From the NCBI RefSeq assembly GCF_019578655.1, contig NC_063262.1, positions 17,615,582-17,679,581 of the forward strand: a DNA stretch of 64,000 nucleotides, in the 5' to 3' direction. A program made the position numbers and the translations under genes. The notes under the pieces are model-generated. The model did not search any database. It was not told the DNA's origin and saw only the letters and a program-made list of their open reading frames with translations. Numbering within the stretch: the stretch's first letter is position 1; the number at the start of each line of letters is the position of its first letter. Shown in pieces: positions 11,712 to 22,739 of this stretch. This DNA comes from Ricinus communis. Taxonomy: Eukaryota; Streptophyta; Magnoliopsida; Malpighiales; Euphorbiaceae.

Positions 11712-11993
11712 AATCTTTTAGTGTTTAATAAGTGACCTGTGATATTTTATTTGTTTGCTCCATGGAGTATTATTATACTGGATATGGAGAAAGATAGTGA
11801 TAATATAAATAAATTCTTTTTTTAAAAGAAAATATACAAATAAAGTCCCTTAAAAACATAAATAAGGAAAAAAAGTTGGGTAACTTTGCAGACAAGAAAA
11901 AGAATTATTACATGCTTTTTTTATTAATGGACATATTTATCTATTTTTTATTTTATTATTTAGCCTTAACAACAATATTTGCGCCTTAACCTC

Positions 11994-12316
11994 ACTCAGA
12001 ATTTGAAGGATCAATGATGAATTCTTGTTATTGTGAAAGATTCTGAGATTACAGGATGCAATAATGTTGCATATATATTTACATGTCCAGCGGATGTCTA
12101 ATGATCTATTCTAACAGTTGTCTATATCCTATACAACGTATATTTCTGTAATGAGAAAGATTGAAGTGGCCTTTCTTCCTTAGAGAAGAAAGGTTGATCT
12201 TTTCCCTAAGAGCTTGTGATGACATGTATGTACAGCAGAAAGCCTGTACAGACCTGAGGCTCCTACTTTCTATTTCCAGCTTTTCAGCTTTACTTTTATA
12301 TTTCTGTCTTTCAACA
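11994..12316 (-). repeat. copia-2 3' LTR
   Basis: The sequence from agaatttgaaggatcaatga to tgtctttcaaca is the divergent partner of 16762-17061. It has an extra stretch of about 25 bases around 12095-12118. Confidence 0.85.
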
Positions 12317-12325
12317 TTCCCCCTC
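12317..12325 (-). other. copia-2 polypurine tract
   Basis: On the minus strand gagggggaa directly precedes the TGTTGAAAG start of the LTR. Confidence 0.8.
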
Positions 12326-12326
12326 A

Positions 12327-13740
12327 AGTTGGGTTTGTATAGATTGATAGAACCCAGCTTGTTGAGGATACTTTGATGATTTATTTTATTGAGAGCTTTT
12401 GTAAATATATCTACCAGTTGTTCATGACTTTTGATGAATGGTGTTTCTATTTCTCCGGATTGCACTTTTTCTCTAATGAAGTGGCAATCAACTTCGATGT
12501 GTTTGGTTCGTTCGTGAAATATTGGGTTGATGCAATATGTCGGGCAGCCTGGTTGTCGCAGTACATTTGCATAAGCCTGTTACATTCTATTTTCATGTCT
12601 TGGAGTACTTGTTTAATCCAAATGAGTTCACTAGCCGTAGATGCCATGGCTTAATACTCAGCTTCTGCACTCATTCTTACAACTACATTTTGTTTCTTGC
12701 TTTTCCATGTCACCAAGTTTCCTCCTATAAGGTAAAAATCCTGTAGTTGACTTCCTGTCACAACTTCTTGCCCAGTCTACATCAGAGAAACCAACTATAG
12801 TGTTAGTGTTATTTTTCTTCATCCAGATTCCTTGACCTGGAGTGCCCTTGAGATACCTAAGTATCCTAGCAATGGCATCCAAATGACTGGTACGGGGAGC
12901 ATGCATGAATTGGCTTACCATACTTACTGCATATGCAATATCAGGCCTGGTAATAGTTAGGTAGATCAACTTACCTACTAAGCGATGATATTGCCCTATG
13001 TCGGTTAATGGTTCACCATCTTCCAGACTAAGTTTAACATTAGTTTCCATTGGTGTATTGGCTAGTTTAGCTCCCAGTTTTCCAGTCTCTTTAGCAGGTC
13101 AAGGACATACTTTCTTTGAGACAGAAATAGCCCTTTGTTTGACTTGGCTATTTCTATTCCAAGAAAGTACGATAATTGTCCTAGGTCTTTGATGTCAAAT
13201 TCCCTTTTTAGATTTTGTTTAAATTTTTCAATTTCTTTATTGTCATTACCAGTTATAATGATGTCGTCAACATACACAAGAACGATAATAGTATATGTAT
13301 GAGTATGCTTTACAAACATAGAGGAATTTGAAGTGCATTTATTGAAATTAATATTTAAGAGAAAAAGGCTTAGCTTGGCATACTCTTGAAAATTGTTTCA
13401 ATCCATAGATTGCTTTTTTTAGTTTGCATACTAGGGAAGGATCTGATCTGGATTCGTGGCCTAAGGGAAGAGTCATGTAAACCTCCTCTTCCAAGGTTCC
13501 TTGAAGAAATGCATTTTTGATGTCCATTTGAAATAGATTCCATCCTAAATTGGTAGCAACAGATAGCAAAATTCGGACTGTTTTTCATCTTTGCTACAGG
13601 TGCAAAGGTCTCTTGGTAGTCAACACTGTAGGTCTGGCTGAACCTTTTGGCTACTAGCCTAGTCTTATATCTCTCAATGACAATTGTATTTTATTTTATA
13701 TACCCACTTGCATTCTACGGGCTTTTTATTTGGTGGTAAA
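12327..13740 (-). pseudogene. copia-2 reverse transcriptase and RNase H remnant
   Basis: RT is visible as [20 protein letters not shown] (13500s), [10 protein letters not shown] and the active site VLVYVDDIIITGND (about 13260-13290), then LGQLSYFLGIEIA. RNase H continues with YHRLVGKLIYLTITRPDIAY, DVDWARSCDRKSTTG, a block starting MASTASE and LMQMYCDNQAA. The end is HEQLVDIFTKALN. Frameshifts separate the blocks. Confidence 0.85.
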
Positions 13741-13999
13741 ATGACAATATCCCATTTGTTATTTTTTTTTCTAAGGCTTGAAGTTCTTCCCTCATAGCCT
13801 TGCACCATTTCGGGTTGCTATTGGCTTCAACAAAAAGATGTAGGTTCAGTGTGTGTTGTGATATTACTTAGGTAGACCCGGTATTGACTTGATATCATAT
13901 CATAGGTAATGAAGTGTTGGATTGGATACGATACCTTATGGGACACATAGTCCCTTAATTTGACGGGAGGCCGAGTCTATCGAGTAGATCTTCTCAAGG

Positions 14000-15480
14000 A
14001 AATTTCTTATTGAGTTGGTTCTTCTCTTAACTCAATTTCTTTATTATTTATTTCATTTTCTCCCCCTTGAGAGATTAGCCTTGAGTCTGTATTTTGCTCC
14101 CCCTTTAAACAAGCAACCTGTTCTTAACTGCTGCTGTAGGAAAAATAAAGTCATGCAAAAATAGTAAAGTGTGTGGCCCATGAGTGTTTATCTGAGAGTG
14201 TTGTTCATGTATCTTGTAGTAGGGTCCATGTTCTACAAATGAGACATCCCTGGAGATATAGGTTTATGAGTTGTGGGGTCGTAGCATTTATACCCCTTTT
14301 TCTCCAAAGAGTACCCTAAAAATAAGGTTTTAACTGAACCTTTATCAAACTTGTCATGTCATTTAATGTGAACAAACAGGTGCAGCAAAATAATTGAATG
14401 TGCCCTAATTCTATTTTTCTTCCTTTGAGAGTCTCTAATGGACTCAAATTTTTTAGTTTGACACTTGGTAACCTATTAATGAGATACGTGGCGGTTAAGA
14501 TGGCATCCGACCAATAGGTATTTGGGACATTATTTTGAAAAAGGAGGATTCTAGTAACTTCGAGAAGGTGCCTGTTTTTTTTTTCTGAGGCTCCATTTTG
14601 TTCAGGAGTGCTAAAGCATGTAGCTTGATGCAAAATTTCTTCCCTTTTAAAGAATTCTAAAAAAAATTGTTTATGTATTCAGTGCCATTGTCAGATCAAA
14701 AGATTTTGATTTGGCTTCATACTAATATTTTACAAAATTAAAAAATTCTTGAAAGCAAGTAAATACCTTATTTATTCCTTTTAACAAATAAACTCAGCTA
14801 GTGCAGGAGTAATCATCAAATGTAACAAAATATTTGAAATGATTATAAGACTCAATGGGGGCGGATCCCCAAACATCAGAATGTATTAATTCAAATTTTT
14901 TTCAGAAACGCTAGAAGATAAAAAAAAATGGTAATCGAGTTTGTTTAAAAAATTTGCAAACATCACACCGACTGGAATTTAAGTTGTAATAAAATAGTTT
15001 ATTTAAAACTTGATCAAAATGGATGTCCAAACCGCTAATTCATCAACATGTCTTGATCAATCGAGCTCATCGACATAAGACATTGATTGGTAGGATCCTT
15101 TAGGTAGTACAACTCATTTTCTAATTGTCCTTCACCAATCGTCTTCCCTGTAATTCGGTCCTGGAATAGCACAGTAATTGGTGAGAATATGACATTACAG
15201 TTTAAATCACGAGTTAATTTATCAACAGACAATAAATTTGACTTAAAGTCGGGTAAGAATAAGATATTTTTTATATTTTTGTTAAATAATTGAGTCGTGC
15301 CAAAACCATGAATTTTGGCTTTGTTTCCATTAGCAACAATCATATGTTGGGAATCTGCAATGTGAGCAAAGTTTTATAATCTTGTTGGATCACAGGTCAT
15401 GTGATCGGTAGCGTCGGAATTAATAATCCAATTATTTATATTTTGGCATGTATTTGCAAATTTTAATGATGAATTTAGGG
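14000..15480 (-). pseudogene. copia-2 protease and integrase remnant
   Basis: The protease motif survives in altered form as WIINSDATDHMT near 15400-15440, where the usual form is DSGATDHM. The GAG-pre-integrase region is 15035-15343, including KSNLLSVDKLTRDLNCNVIF. The integrase C-terminal half is 14316-14633 with TPEQNGASEKKNRHLLEVTR and NTYWSDAILTATYLINRLPS. The middle of the integrase is present only as broken pieces. Confidence 0.78.
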
Positions 15481-15572
15481 AATTTGATACCGAGCCTGAC
15501 CCATTCAATTGTTATTGCTGGACCAAGGCTTGGATTTAAGAAAGCAATTGTGTTAATTGCATGGTGGGTGTT

Positions 15573-15715
15573 GCGGGTCAGATCCGGGTCGGATTTGGGT
15601 CGGGTCAACTAGGTTAGATCCGGGTCAGGTTAATTGTCCGGGTCAGGTCAATGCATGAACCTCGGATCCGGGTCGGGTCAGTTATCCGGTTCGGGTTATT
15701 TCATAACCCTCGGAT
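15573..15715. repeat. ggatccgggtcgggtca-type minisatellite in copia-2
   Basis: Short units built from gatccgggtc, gggtcgggtca and gtccgggtcaggt are repeated about eight times between the gag zinc knuckle and the protease. On the element's coding strand they spell Asp-Pro-Asp-rich runs. The GC content stands far above the surroundings. Confidence 0.8.
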
Positions 15716-15864
15716 CTAGTGTATATTGGCTTAGACCCACTGGACATTTGCTCACCCTTTTCATTAGGATTTTCTCTCTTACTCGCCCCGTCGAATTTTC
15801 TTTCTCTTTCTCCTCTCTTCGTCCCTCCAGCGATGTTCTCCTGTTCCCACCCTCGACTCAGCCT

Positions 15865-16745
15865 CAACTGGGGGTGAAGATGTCAACAACTGTTGCGATG
15901 ATGGCCTATTTCTTACAGTGGTCGCATCTTTCGATGTTGCTTGGTCCTCCTTTCTGTCAGGCCGTTTCGTGGGAGTTGAAGCGTCGAGTGGAGTACGCTC
16001 GATTCTCTGTGATGTCAGGGTTGAGATATGGGTTCATCGTTTTTCTTCGTGTCTCTTCTCGCTGAATAATGGCCATTACAACTTCAATCGTTGGAAGCTC
16101 AGTGGACATGAGGATTTGCGATCTCATGGCTTCGTAGCTTGAGTCCAATCCTCTCAGGTAAGTATAGACCAAATCATGTTCTGCTCTCTTCTGTATTTTT
16201 TCTGCGCCAGTTGTCAGTGGGAGGTAGTTTTGCAGTTCTTCCCATCTAGTCAGTACTCGGTCACGTATTCTGAGTAGTTTCTGGTGCCTTGCTTGATTTG
16301 AGATAGTTCCTGTTTTAGGTTAAAAATGTAGGCAGAATTTTGCTAGTGGTCGTATAAATTTTTTATTTTTTTCCAGATGGCTTTCAATGATCCAGGTAAC
16401 ATGCATAGCCGGGAAATTTGAGATTCCATGGTGTTGGAGACATCTATATGACCATATGGTCTGTCGTTTGCCATTCTTCTATTTTCTCTATCTCTTCTTT
16501 TATTGGAGCTTCTAGGTTAATTGGTCCGGGTCTGTCTCTGGTTCCTGTGATGAACCCTAATACCTTTTTGCCGCTGACAGACTTTGACCATTCAAAGTAG
16601 TTTTGGTTGTCTTTCAGCACTATGCTGGTTAATTTGGTGATGTCGTTTTAGGACATGGTTGGTTTTGTTTTGAAACAGAGGAGGTCTTCTGGCCTCTTTC
16701 TCTGTTGATGATTGCGGTGGTTGTGATGAAGTTTATAGGCTTGAA
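15865..16745 (-). pseudogene. copia-2 gag remnant
   Basis: The frame 15957-16172 contains MVYTYLRGLDSSYEAMRSQI and PTIEVVMAIIQREETRR, typical of the retrotransposon gag (UBN2-like) domain. Further upstream blocks extend to about 16745 through stops. A zinc knuckle reads CDHCKK and then, after a one-base shift near 15906, IGHHRNSC. Together these give CX2CX4HX4C, so the motif is present but frameshifted. Confidence 0.75.
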
Positions 16746-16747
16746 AC

Positions 16748-16761
16748 CTACTCTGATACCA
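16748..16761 (-). other. copia-2 primer-binding site
   Basis: On the minus strand tggtatcagagtag follows the 5' LTR end directly, matching the initiator-Met tRNA 3' end over its first eleven bases. Confidence 0.88.
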
Positions 16762-17061
16762 TGTTAGAATTTGAAGGATCAATGATGAATTCTTGTTATT
16801 GTGAAAGATTTTGAGATTACAGGATGCAATAGTATTGCATATATATTTACATGTCCAACGGTTACCTATGTCCTATACAACGTATATTTCTGTAATAGAA
16901 AAGATTGAAGTGGCCTTTCTTCCTTAGGGAAGAAAGGTTGCTCTTTTTTCCTGAGAGCCTGTGATGACATGTCTGTACAGCAAAAAGTCTGTACAGACCT
17001 GAAGCTCCTACTTTCTGTTTCCAGCTTTTCTGCTTTACTTCCATATTTTTTTCTTTTAACA
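16762..17061 (-). repeat. copia-2 5' LTR
   Basis: This 300-bp repeat reads tgttagaatttgaaggatca to tttcttttaaca on the plus strand, so it has the TG...CA ends inverted for a minus-strand element. Confidence 0.88.
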
Positions 17062-17886
17062 TTTTTATTTTTAAAGAATAAATAGTGCATTTGAATTTTA
17101 TTTTATAAAAAACTATTTAAAAATAAAAAATTTAACAGATATAAAAAATACATTAAAGATACTCTAAATAAAATATTTAACTTTATATATAAACATTCTT
17201 CAAAATTATATTTATTGTAAAAACTATATTCTTTAAAATAAAATGAAGAGCTGCTGTGTACCACCGGAGCCTTTGAACAGTGTCCACCAAAGATATCAAT
17301 AATCGAGAGTCATCACACAAGACCTATTCAAAGAAAAAATAATTTTCCGTTTCCCCTTCCTCGACGAGCACTTGGCAATAAACCCATAACCATACCTGCA
17401 GGCATACTCGATTAAGCCGACCTTTAATACATAAAAATAAAGGGTAATTTGTTCATTTGTAAATGTGCAAATCTGATTTCATTCTTTATTACGGTGCTAT
17501 GATGCAATATTTTTACAGAATAGAATAAGAGGTTGTCCTTTTTAGCATTATTCAAACGTCATTGCTTCTATTTTATCTCGAACATAATCCAAGCGTTCAC
17601 TATAAATCTTAATGCTGAGAAGTATAGATTTCAACCAAAAAAAAAAAACAAAAAGAGGATTCCAATTCTATTTCTAAATCTTACTCTGTTGGATATAACA
17701 TAATAAGAAACTTACTACTGTAATAATCATAGTTGGCCAGTTGATATTGTAAAGCTGGCCTTTGATTGAATATAAAACCATACATGTCAGCAAAAACGAC
17801 TAGAAATGACAAACTACAATCTGTTTTCCCTTATAATACAGAATTTAACTTGCTTGAAGGGTAATCCTTGCTATGTCATTTCTCTT
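17062..17886. other. Kinase 3' flank, no gene seen
   Basis: The stretch is mostly AT-rich, with a less AT-rich part at about 17250-17420 that has no open frame. On the minus strand an AATAAA signal is seen at 17490-17485, roughly 400 bases past the kinase stop. It may serve as its polyadenylation signal; this is inference. Confidence 0.5.
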
Positions 17887-20373
17887 TTAAGACTTGGAAC
17901 TGGTAGATGATATGTTGCTTTTGGCCTGTGAGGAAGCATTGGAAGTGTTGCTTTGTGCCTGCGATTGGGAACCCTGGCTAGAGGATGATTCTGTGAAGAA
18001 AATAATGTGCTCCTGGTTGTCAACAAACACTTGAAGTGATCTTGGAATTGGAGGTAGGTTCACATTCAAGACTCCCTCAAGAATCTGAACTACCTGGCTC
18101 ATTGTTGGCCTTTGGGTTTCCTCATCTTGGATGCACCAGCAAGCAACTTTACATACTCTTGTTAGCTCATCAGGATCAGCATTCCCGTCCAACCCAGGAT
18201 CCAATAGGCTAAGGATGTCTCCAGCTTCAGTCAATTGTCTTGCAACCGACGTTGGGAAGAAATGCACTACTCTATCTTCAGATTGCTCGGAGTTTCTCCG
18301 TCCGGATACAAGTTCAAAAAGCATCATTCCATAGCTGTAAACATCAGCTTTGACTGTTATAGCCACTCCTGAAATCCACTCTGGCGCAAGATAGCCTCTT
18401 GTCCCTCTCATTGTTGTTAGAACCCTGCTAAAATCGCGCCCAACAAGCTTTGCCAGGCCAAAATCTGCCACTTTTGGGCAAAACTCAGCATCTAAAAGGA
18501 TGTTCTCAGGCTTAATGTCGCAATGTATGATGCAATCCCTGCATTTCTCATGGAGATAGGCCAACCCTCTAGCTGTCCCCAGAGCAACATTATACCTTGT
18601 ATTCCAGTCAACGACATTGGAGTCCTTTGCATGGAAGAGGTGGAAGTCAAGAGAACCCTTCGGCATATAATCATAAACCAGTAGCCTTTTTGTACCCTCG
18701 GAGCAGAAGCCACGAAGGCGAACAAGATTGACATGCTGGATTGTTCCAATGGTGCTGACTTCTGTGCGGAATTGCTTCTCTCCTTGGCTGATGCTTTCTA
18801 GCTTCTTGACAGCAATGACACTTGAATCCGGCAATGTCCCTTTAAAGACAGAACCAAAACCTCCTCCACCCAGCTTTTCCGAGAAATTCTTTGTTGCATG
18901 TTGTAAATCTTTGTACCCAAAAGCAATCAAGGAACCGTCCACTGATTTACCCATTCTGATTGTCCTCTTCCTCCTCATGATCACAAGGAGAACAAGGACA
19001 AGGAGAACCACCGCCACCGCTGAACCCACAACTGCTCCGATAACAACTCCCTTGTTATCCTTAGAGCTTGAAAGCTCAGAAGCTGCAAGCCTGAGATAGA
19101 GAGTTTTCCCCTTAGAGTCACCATCTGCAAGCTGTTTTAGATCCATGAGATCCCCAATCCAAATTGAACACTGGTTGTTGTCATAAGCATAAGCAGTGCA
19201 AGAGCAATTGCTCAAGCAGTTCGATTCACATTCTTTGGCACTCCCAACTGCCAGTGTCAGTGAATTGTCAAGCAAACCCATATTTAGATTAGGTAAAAAT
19301 CCATCTCTTTTCCCATTAACAAGACTAGAATTCCCACACTGCAGATCAGTATTCCTCACACACCCACCAGAATAAACCTCAGAATTCCAATCATTTGTCA
19401 CCTCTGGAACAAAACCTGTCAAACAATGACAGAAAGGCTGGGATTTCAGATTGCAACTCCCGAAAGCCCCACAATAAGCATAAACCTCACACTGCACTCT
19501 TGGTTGAGACCAAAACAAATTCCACTGCGCTGCAGGCTCCAACCATGACTGTTGCTGAATCTGCCCTCCAACATCCATCACGAATCGAGAGATAATAGAA
19601 TTATTATAAAGAGAATAAGTGAAATAGTTTTCTGTTGCATCGCTATAGTAGCTGAAGTTGTAGATATAGTTCAATCTCATTTCAGGCACCAAGCTAAAGA
19701 TTTGTCCATTCCAAGTTCCACTGGTCCAAAAAATTTTGGAATTATTCCACAGGATATAATATTGACTAGTTCCATTCGGGTCTAGCTCAAGAGAAAATAG
19801 ACCTGGAGCAGGATCTTCTTTATTTTTCCATGAAACAAGACGTGTATTTTTTCCAGTAATTTTGTTTAAACCAATTTTGGCTCCAGGAAGCCATGTATCA
19901 GCAGGATGATCAAAACTCTGCCATAATGTCTCCGATGAATTATTACTACTTCCATTCAAAACAAGATTTCCAGTATCATTAAGTACTGCTTCTACAGTAC
20001 CAGAACTTGAAGGGGTCAAATTTGTTGACCAAATGGGGATTTTGGACTCATTAAAAAGAACTAAATTACCATCTGATATTCTCAACTCAGAAGAAAATTT
20101 ATCAGAAACTGGTGTCGCTCTATTCGCAACCCAAACAAAAGTCCTCTGTGAAACTCTATTGTACCATATACCTATATAGAATTTTGAGCTATTACCTGGA
20201 TTGAAGAATCCCAGTTTAAAGACACCTCCAGCAGAAACAATGGTTTGATCACCAGAAAGTGGTTGAGTTGCAGTGATTTTATCTGCTGCAAAAGAGACAT
20301 GGAAACTGAGAGAAAAGTAGCACAGGGAAAGAAGACATAGTTTTAACCATGCCATGTTCTTGATGACATCCAT
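17887..20373 (-). CDS. G-type lectin S-receptor-like Ser/Thr protein kinase (At2g19130-like)
   Basis: A single uninterrupted exon of 828 residues. ATG at 20373 is chosen because the frame above it starts only with a TTG and the ATG context (aaaccATGG) is strong. A signal peptide covers about residues 1-30. A bulb-type lectin domain follows (about 31-150, FVWVANRATPVS), then the S-locus glycoprotein region, the EGF-like cysteines CEVYAYCGAFGSC, and a PAN domain (about 350-430). One membrane helix spans about 443-465. The kinase domain has GGGGFGSV (502-509), Lys523, Glu538, HCD with catalytic Asp619, DFG (637-639) and APE (663-665). Cys before the catalytic Asp makes it a non-RD kinase. All catalytic residues are present and the length is normal for the family. 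The likely role is plasma-membrane perception of an extracellular ligand, probably in immunity or stress; the ligand is unknown. The tail is Ser/Gln-rich. Confidence 0.95.
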   Translation of the reverse strand: MDVIKNMAWLKLCLLSLCYFSLSFHVSFAADKITATQPLSGDQTIVSAGGVFKLGFFNPGNSSKFYIGIWYNRVSQRTFVWVANRATPVSDKFSSELRISDGNLVLFNESKIPIWSTNLTPSSSGTVEAVLNDTGNLVLNGSSNNSSETLWQSFDHPADTWLPGAKIGLNKITGKNTRLVSWKNKEDPAPGLFSLELDPNGTSQYYILWNNSKIFWTSGTWNGQIFSLVPEMRLNYIYNFSYYSDATENYFTYSLYNNSIISRFVMDVGGQIQQQSWLEPAAQWNLFWSQPRVQCEVYAYCGAFGSCNLKSQPFCHCLTGFVPEVTNDWNSEVYSGGCVRNTDLQCGNSSLVNGKRDGFLPNLNMGLLDNSLTLAVGSAKECESNCLSNCSCTAYAYDNNQCSIWIGDLMDLKQLADGDSKGKTLYLRLAASELSSSKDNKGVVIGAVVGSAVAVVLLVLVLLVIMRRKRTIRMGKSVDGSLIAFGYKDLQHATKNFSEKLGGGGFGSVFKGTLPDSSVIAVKKLESISQGEKQFRTEVSTIGTIQHVNLVRLRGFCSEGTKRLLVYDYMPKGSLDFHLFHAKDSNVVDWNTRYNVALGTARGLAYLHEKCRDCIIHCDIKPENILLDAEFCPKVADFGLAKLVGRDFSRVLTTMRGTRGYLAPEWISGVAITVKADVYSYGMMLFELVSGRRNSEQSEDRVVHFFPTSVARQLTEAGDILSLLDPGLDGNADPDELTRVCKVACWCIQDEETQRPTMSQVVQILEGVLNVNLPPIPRSLQVFVDNQEHIIFFTESSSSQGSQSQAQSNTSNASSQAKSNISSTSSKS

Positions 20374-20557
20374 GGTTTGCTCAAGAATTCTGCAGGCAAG
20401 CAATGAAGTAGATATTTTGAAGTAGCTGAATAATTGTAGTACAAGGTCTTAGAAAAAGAGAGGAGAATGGGTCTCTTTAAGCTGCTAATGCTGAGACACA
20501 AGACAAATTCTGCTAAAAGATGAAAGAAAAGAAGGCTGTTGTTGTGGTGCGTCCATC

Positions 20558-20577
20558 AGTCAATCCATGGAAGTCAA
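20558..20577 (-). promoter_or_regulatory. Two W-box motifs upstream of the kinase
   Basis: On the minus strand TTGACT occurs twice (20577-20572 and 20563-20558), about 185-205 bases upstream of the ATG. TTGAC[C/T] is the core bound by WRKY factors, common in defence-induced genes. A weak TATA-like tatagta lies further up, near 20590, so the motifs could lie in the transcribed leader. Chance occurrence cannot be excluded. Confidence 0.35.
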
Positions 20578-21984
20578 AGCTTTCTCCCGAACTTACTACT
20601 ATACCCTTTTGTTCTGTTGTAAAATAATGAAATCAATTTTTTCTGGCATTTGTTGTTTAAAATAGGCTTCTTGAGCTAAAAACTAGAAAACCAATAATAA
20701 TAAAAAATTATTAATAAAGTTTCTTTGAAATCCAGCAAGACATATGACTTTTCCAGATGTATTCACGATATAAATAAATGAATGGAACTTAACTTCAGTG
20801 TTTCACCCATAGCATTGACTGATTAATACATTTGTATATTTTGATTTTCATAACTTATATTATTATTATTTTAATTATGAATAATAATAATAATTTAATA
20901 TATTATAACTTATAGTCATTTGCTATATTTCTAAAAGATAATATATTTTAATTTAAAATATTTTTATATGTTTCTTTTAATAAAAATATTTATTATTCTA
21001 AAATTTTATTAAATGTAAATAAATATAGAAATTATTTATAATATTTATAAATTAATTAATTAATTAATTATATATTGATACTGTAAATAATATTATTGTC
21101 CTATCTTTAAGATAATAAAATATTTTAGAATCAAAAATAAATTATCAATTAACATATAACATCATAATATAATTAAAATATTATTTTTGAAATTAGAGTT
21201 ATTATATATTTAAAATATATTTATTAATTAATATATTAACTAGACGATAATAGAGAAGTTATATATTAACATAATACTTATGTCAAAAATAAATTTATAT
21301 ATATATAAATAATGATTTTATATATCAAAATAAGTAAATATATAAAAATAATTTTATCTCTTATTTTATTAATTATATATATACTTCTTTTAGAATTATA
21401 AATTATTATATAGTTAAAAATTAATTATTAATAACAGTAATACTTAAATATAATTAAAAAATTCAAGATTAAAATTATCATTTAATTAATAAATAATTTA
21501 TAAATTAATAAATTAATATAAAAATTATAAAATTATATGAGATTTAAATTTCATGTTCGAAAATAGTAATACATATCAATTGAATTTTATGCCTCAAATG
21601 AGATATATATATAACAAAAATTCAATAATTGAAGTAATTAGCCATATCAAATCACATCCAAAATTTTAAATCCCTTTTCATTTTTCAAATTTTATAGTTA
21701 ATATATTAATTATATTTATACAAATTTATATTAAAATAAAATTATAAATTAATATCATAAGCACATGCTAAAATTATATTTATATTAAATATATCAGTTT
21801 GATATATAAGAGTAAATTTATATTTAAAAAGAGTAAATATTTTTATTAAAAAATTATTTGATTATGGATTAATATTAGATAAGAGATACTTCATTATCAT
21901 GTGAGTATCCGAGTTAATTAAAATTGAACCATTATTAAATCTAATAATAAAAAATAAAGTTAAGCTAGAATCCAACATTTTATA
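20578..21984. other. AT-rich kinase upstream region and intergenic DNA
   Basis: No gene is seen. From 20700 onward the sequence is extremely AT-rich. The part at 21180-21500 contains phrases (attattatatagttaaaaatt and similar) that recur in the degenerate repeats near 29390 and 61580. Confidence 0.5.
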
Positions 21985-22444
21985 TTGAAAGTGTGAATTA
22001 GACGTCCAAGAAGGGGTGAATTGGATTTCTCAAAAAATCTATGGTTAAAATCTAAACTAATTAATATGCTACTTATGTGATAAACTTTACGGGAGTTTTC
22101 AAGTTGACTATTAGATACCTACAACAGTAAGTTAGCTACTTTAATTCATATCTCAACTATAATAGATCATATGCTTTATTTGTTTGAATGAGTAAGAGAG
22201 TTGAGATGAAAATGATGTCTAATGTTTATTTGAAAACAGTTAAATGTTTGAATAGACGATATTGAGTTTAAAGGCTTAATAGACAACTAATTATGCATTA
22301 AAAAGGAATATCTTATGAATTCAAATAAATAAAAATCGACCCAGTAATTTATCATGATTCGGTAAACATCCATTCCTTAAGGATTACCCTTAAGATTATT
22401 TCTACTATTTGATTCTATTAACGGCTACGGACCACGCCTTATAG
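21985..22444. repeat. Unclassified dispersed repeat with gggtgaattgg start
   Basis: The segment begins gacgtccaagaaggggtgaa. It later contains gattcggtaaacatccattcc and aggattacccttaag. A second segment with the same layout lies at 25855-26330. This layout is a purine-rich gggatgaattgg start, a gagtaagaga block, a ggtttatagtgatttggtta block and a run of short direct phrases. I recall similar sequences as common plant repeats but cannot name the class. No terminal repeats were found. Confidence 0.35.
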
Positions 22445-22739
22445 GGACTAGTGACCATTCTCATTTTTGCCATGGCACTTTCTTTGATGCTACCAGGTGA
22501 TGCACGCACAATTGATCCAGGTAAAACCGAATCACACTTTTTGTGTAAATATTTGCGCACAAAAATAGTTTTAAAATATGTCCAATGTGTAACTCTACCT
22601 TGCAGGCCTTGGTGGATTCAGGCCTAAATATTGCCCAACTTGTCTTTGTGCGGCACCTCCACCACCAGGTTCCTGCTGCAAGTGCCGTGGCGGAAGTGCT
22701 ATTTCTACTGTGGCCCCGGCTACTAAGGGCTCTCCCTAG
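22445..22739 (+). CDS. Candidate small secreted cysteine-rich peptide (two exons, 5' end uncertain)
   Basis: Exon A ends at 22520 (cag|gtaaaa), the intron is 22521-22605 (85 bases, ending ttgcag), and exon B runs 22606-22739. From ATG 22472 the spliced product has 60 residues. If an upstream intron ends at the AG of 22443-22444, the frame extends as GLVTILIFAMALSLML, which completes a hydrophobic signal-peptide core followed by GDARTIDPG. The mature part has six cysteines in the pattern C-x2-C-x-C-x8-C-C-x-C, with a four-proline run between the two clusters. No matching family is known to me. An AATAAA lies at 22914-22919. The segment stands out as GC-richer than its surroundings. The first exon may have been lost or displaced by the repeat just upstream. 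A decayed gene remains possible. Confidence 0.5.

Larger units (their letters stand above)
11994..17061 (-). mobile_element. Ty1/copia retrotransposon copia-2, degenerate
   Basis: Two related terminal repeats lie at 16762-17061 (5' on the minus strand) and 11994-12316 (3'). Between them, on the minus strand, run gag, protease, integrase, RT and RNase H. The primer-binding site (16748-16761) and polypurine tract (12317-12325) are intact. No matching target duplication is visible. The outer end of the 3' LTR is eroded: the expected TGTTAGAA reads ACTCAGAA. The reading frames are heavily broken. It is older than copia-1, judging by LTR divergence and the 20-odd base length difference. Confidence 0.9.

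Noticed and set aside
11712..11993. Gene between copia-1 and copia-2
   Set aside because: Only 280 bases of AT-rich spacer with no open frame.
18131..19785. Several frames within the kinase on the opposite strand or in shifted frames
   Set aside because: They are shadows of the receptor-kinase coding sequence.
20374..20403. Ten extra N-terminal residues for the kinase
   Set aside because: That extension begins with TTG, not ATG; the ATG at 20373 has good context and starts just before the signal peptide.
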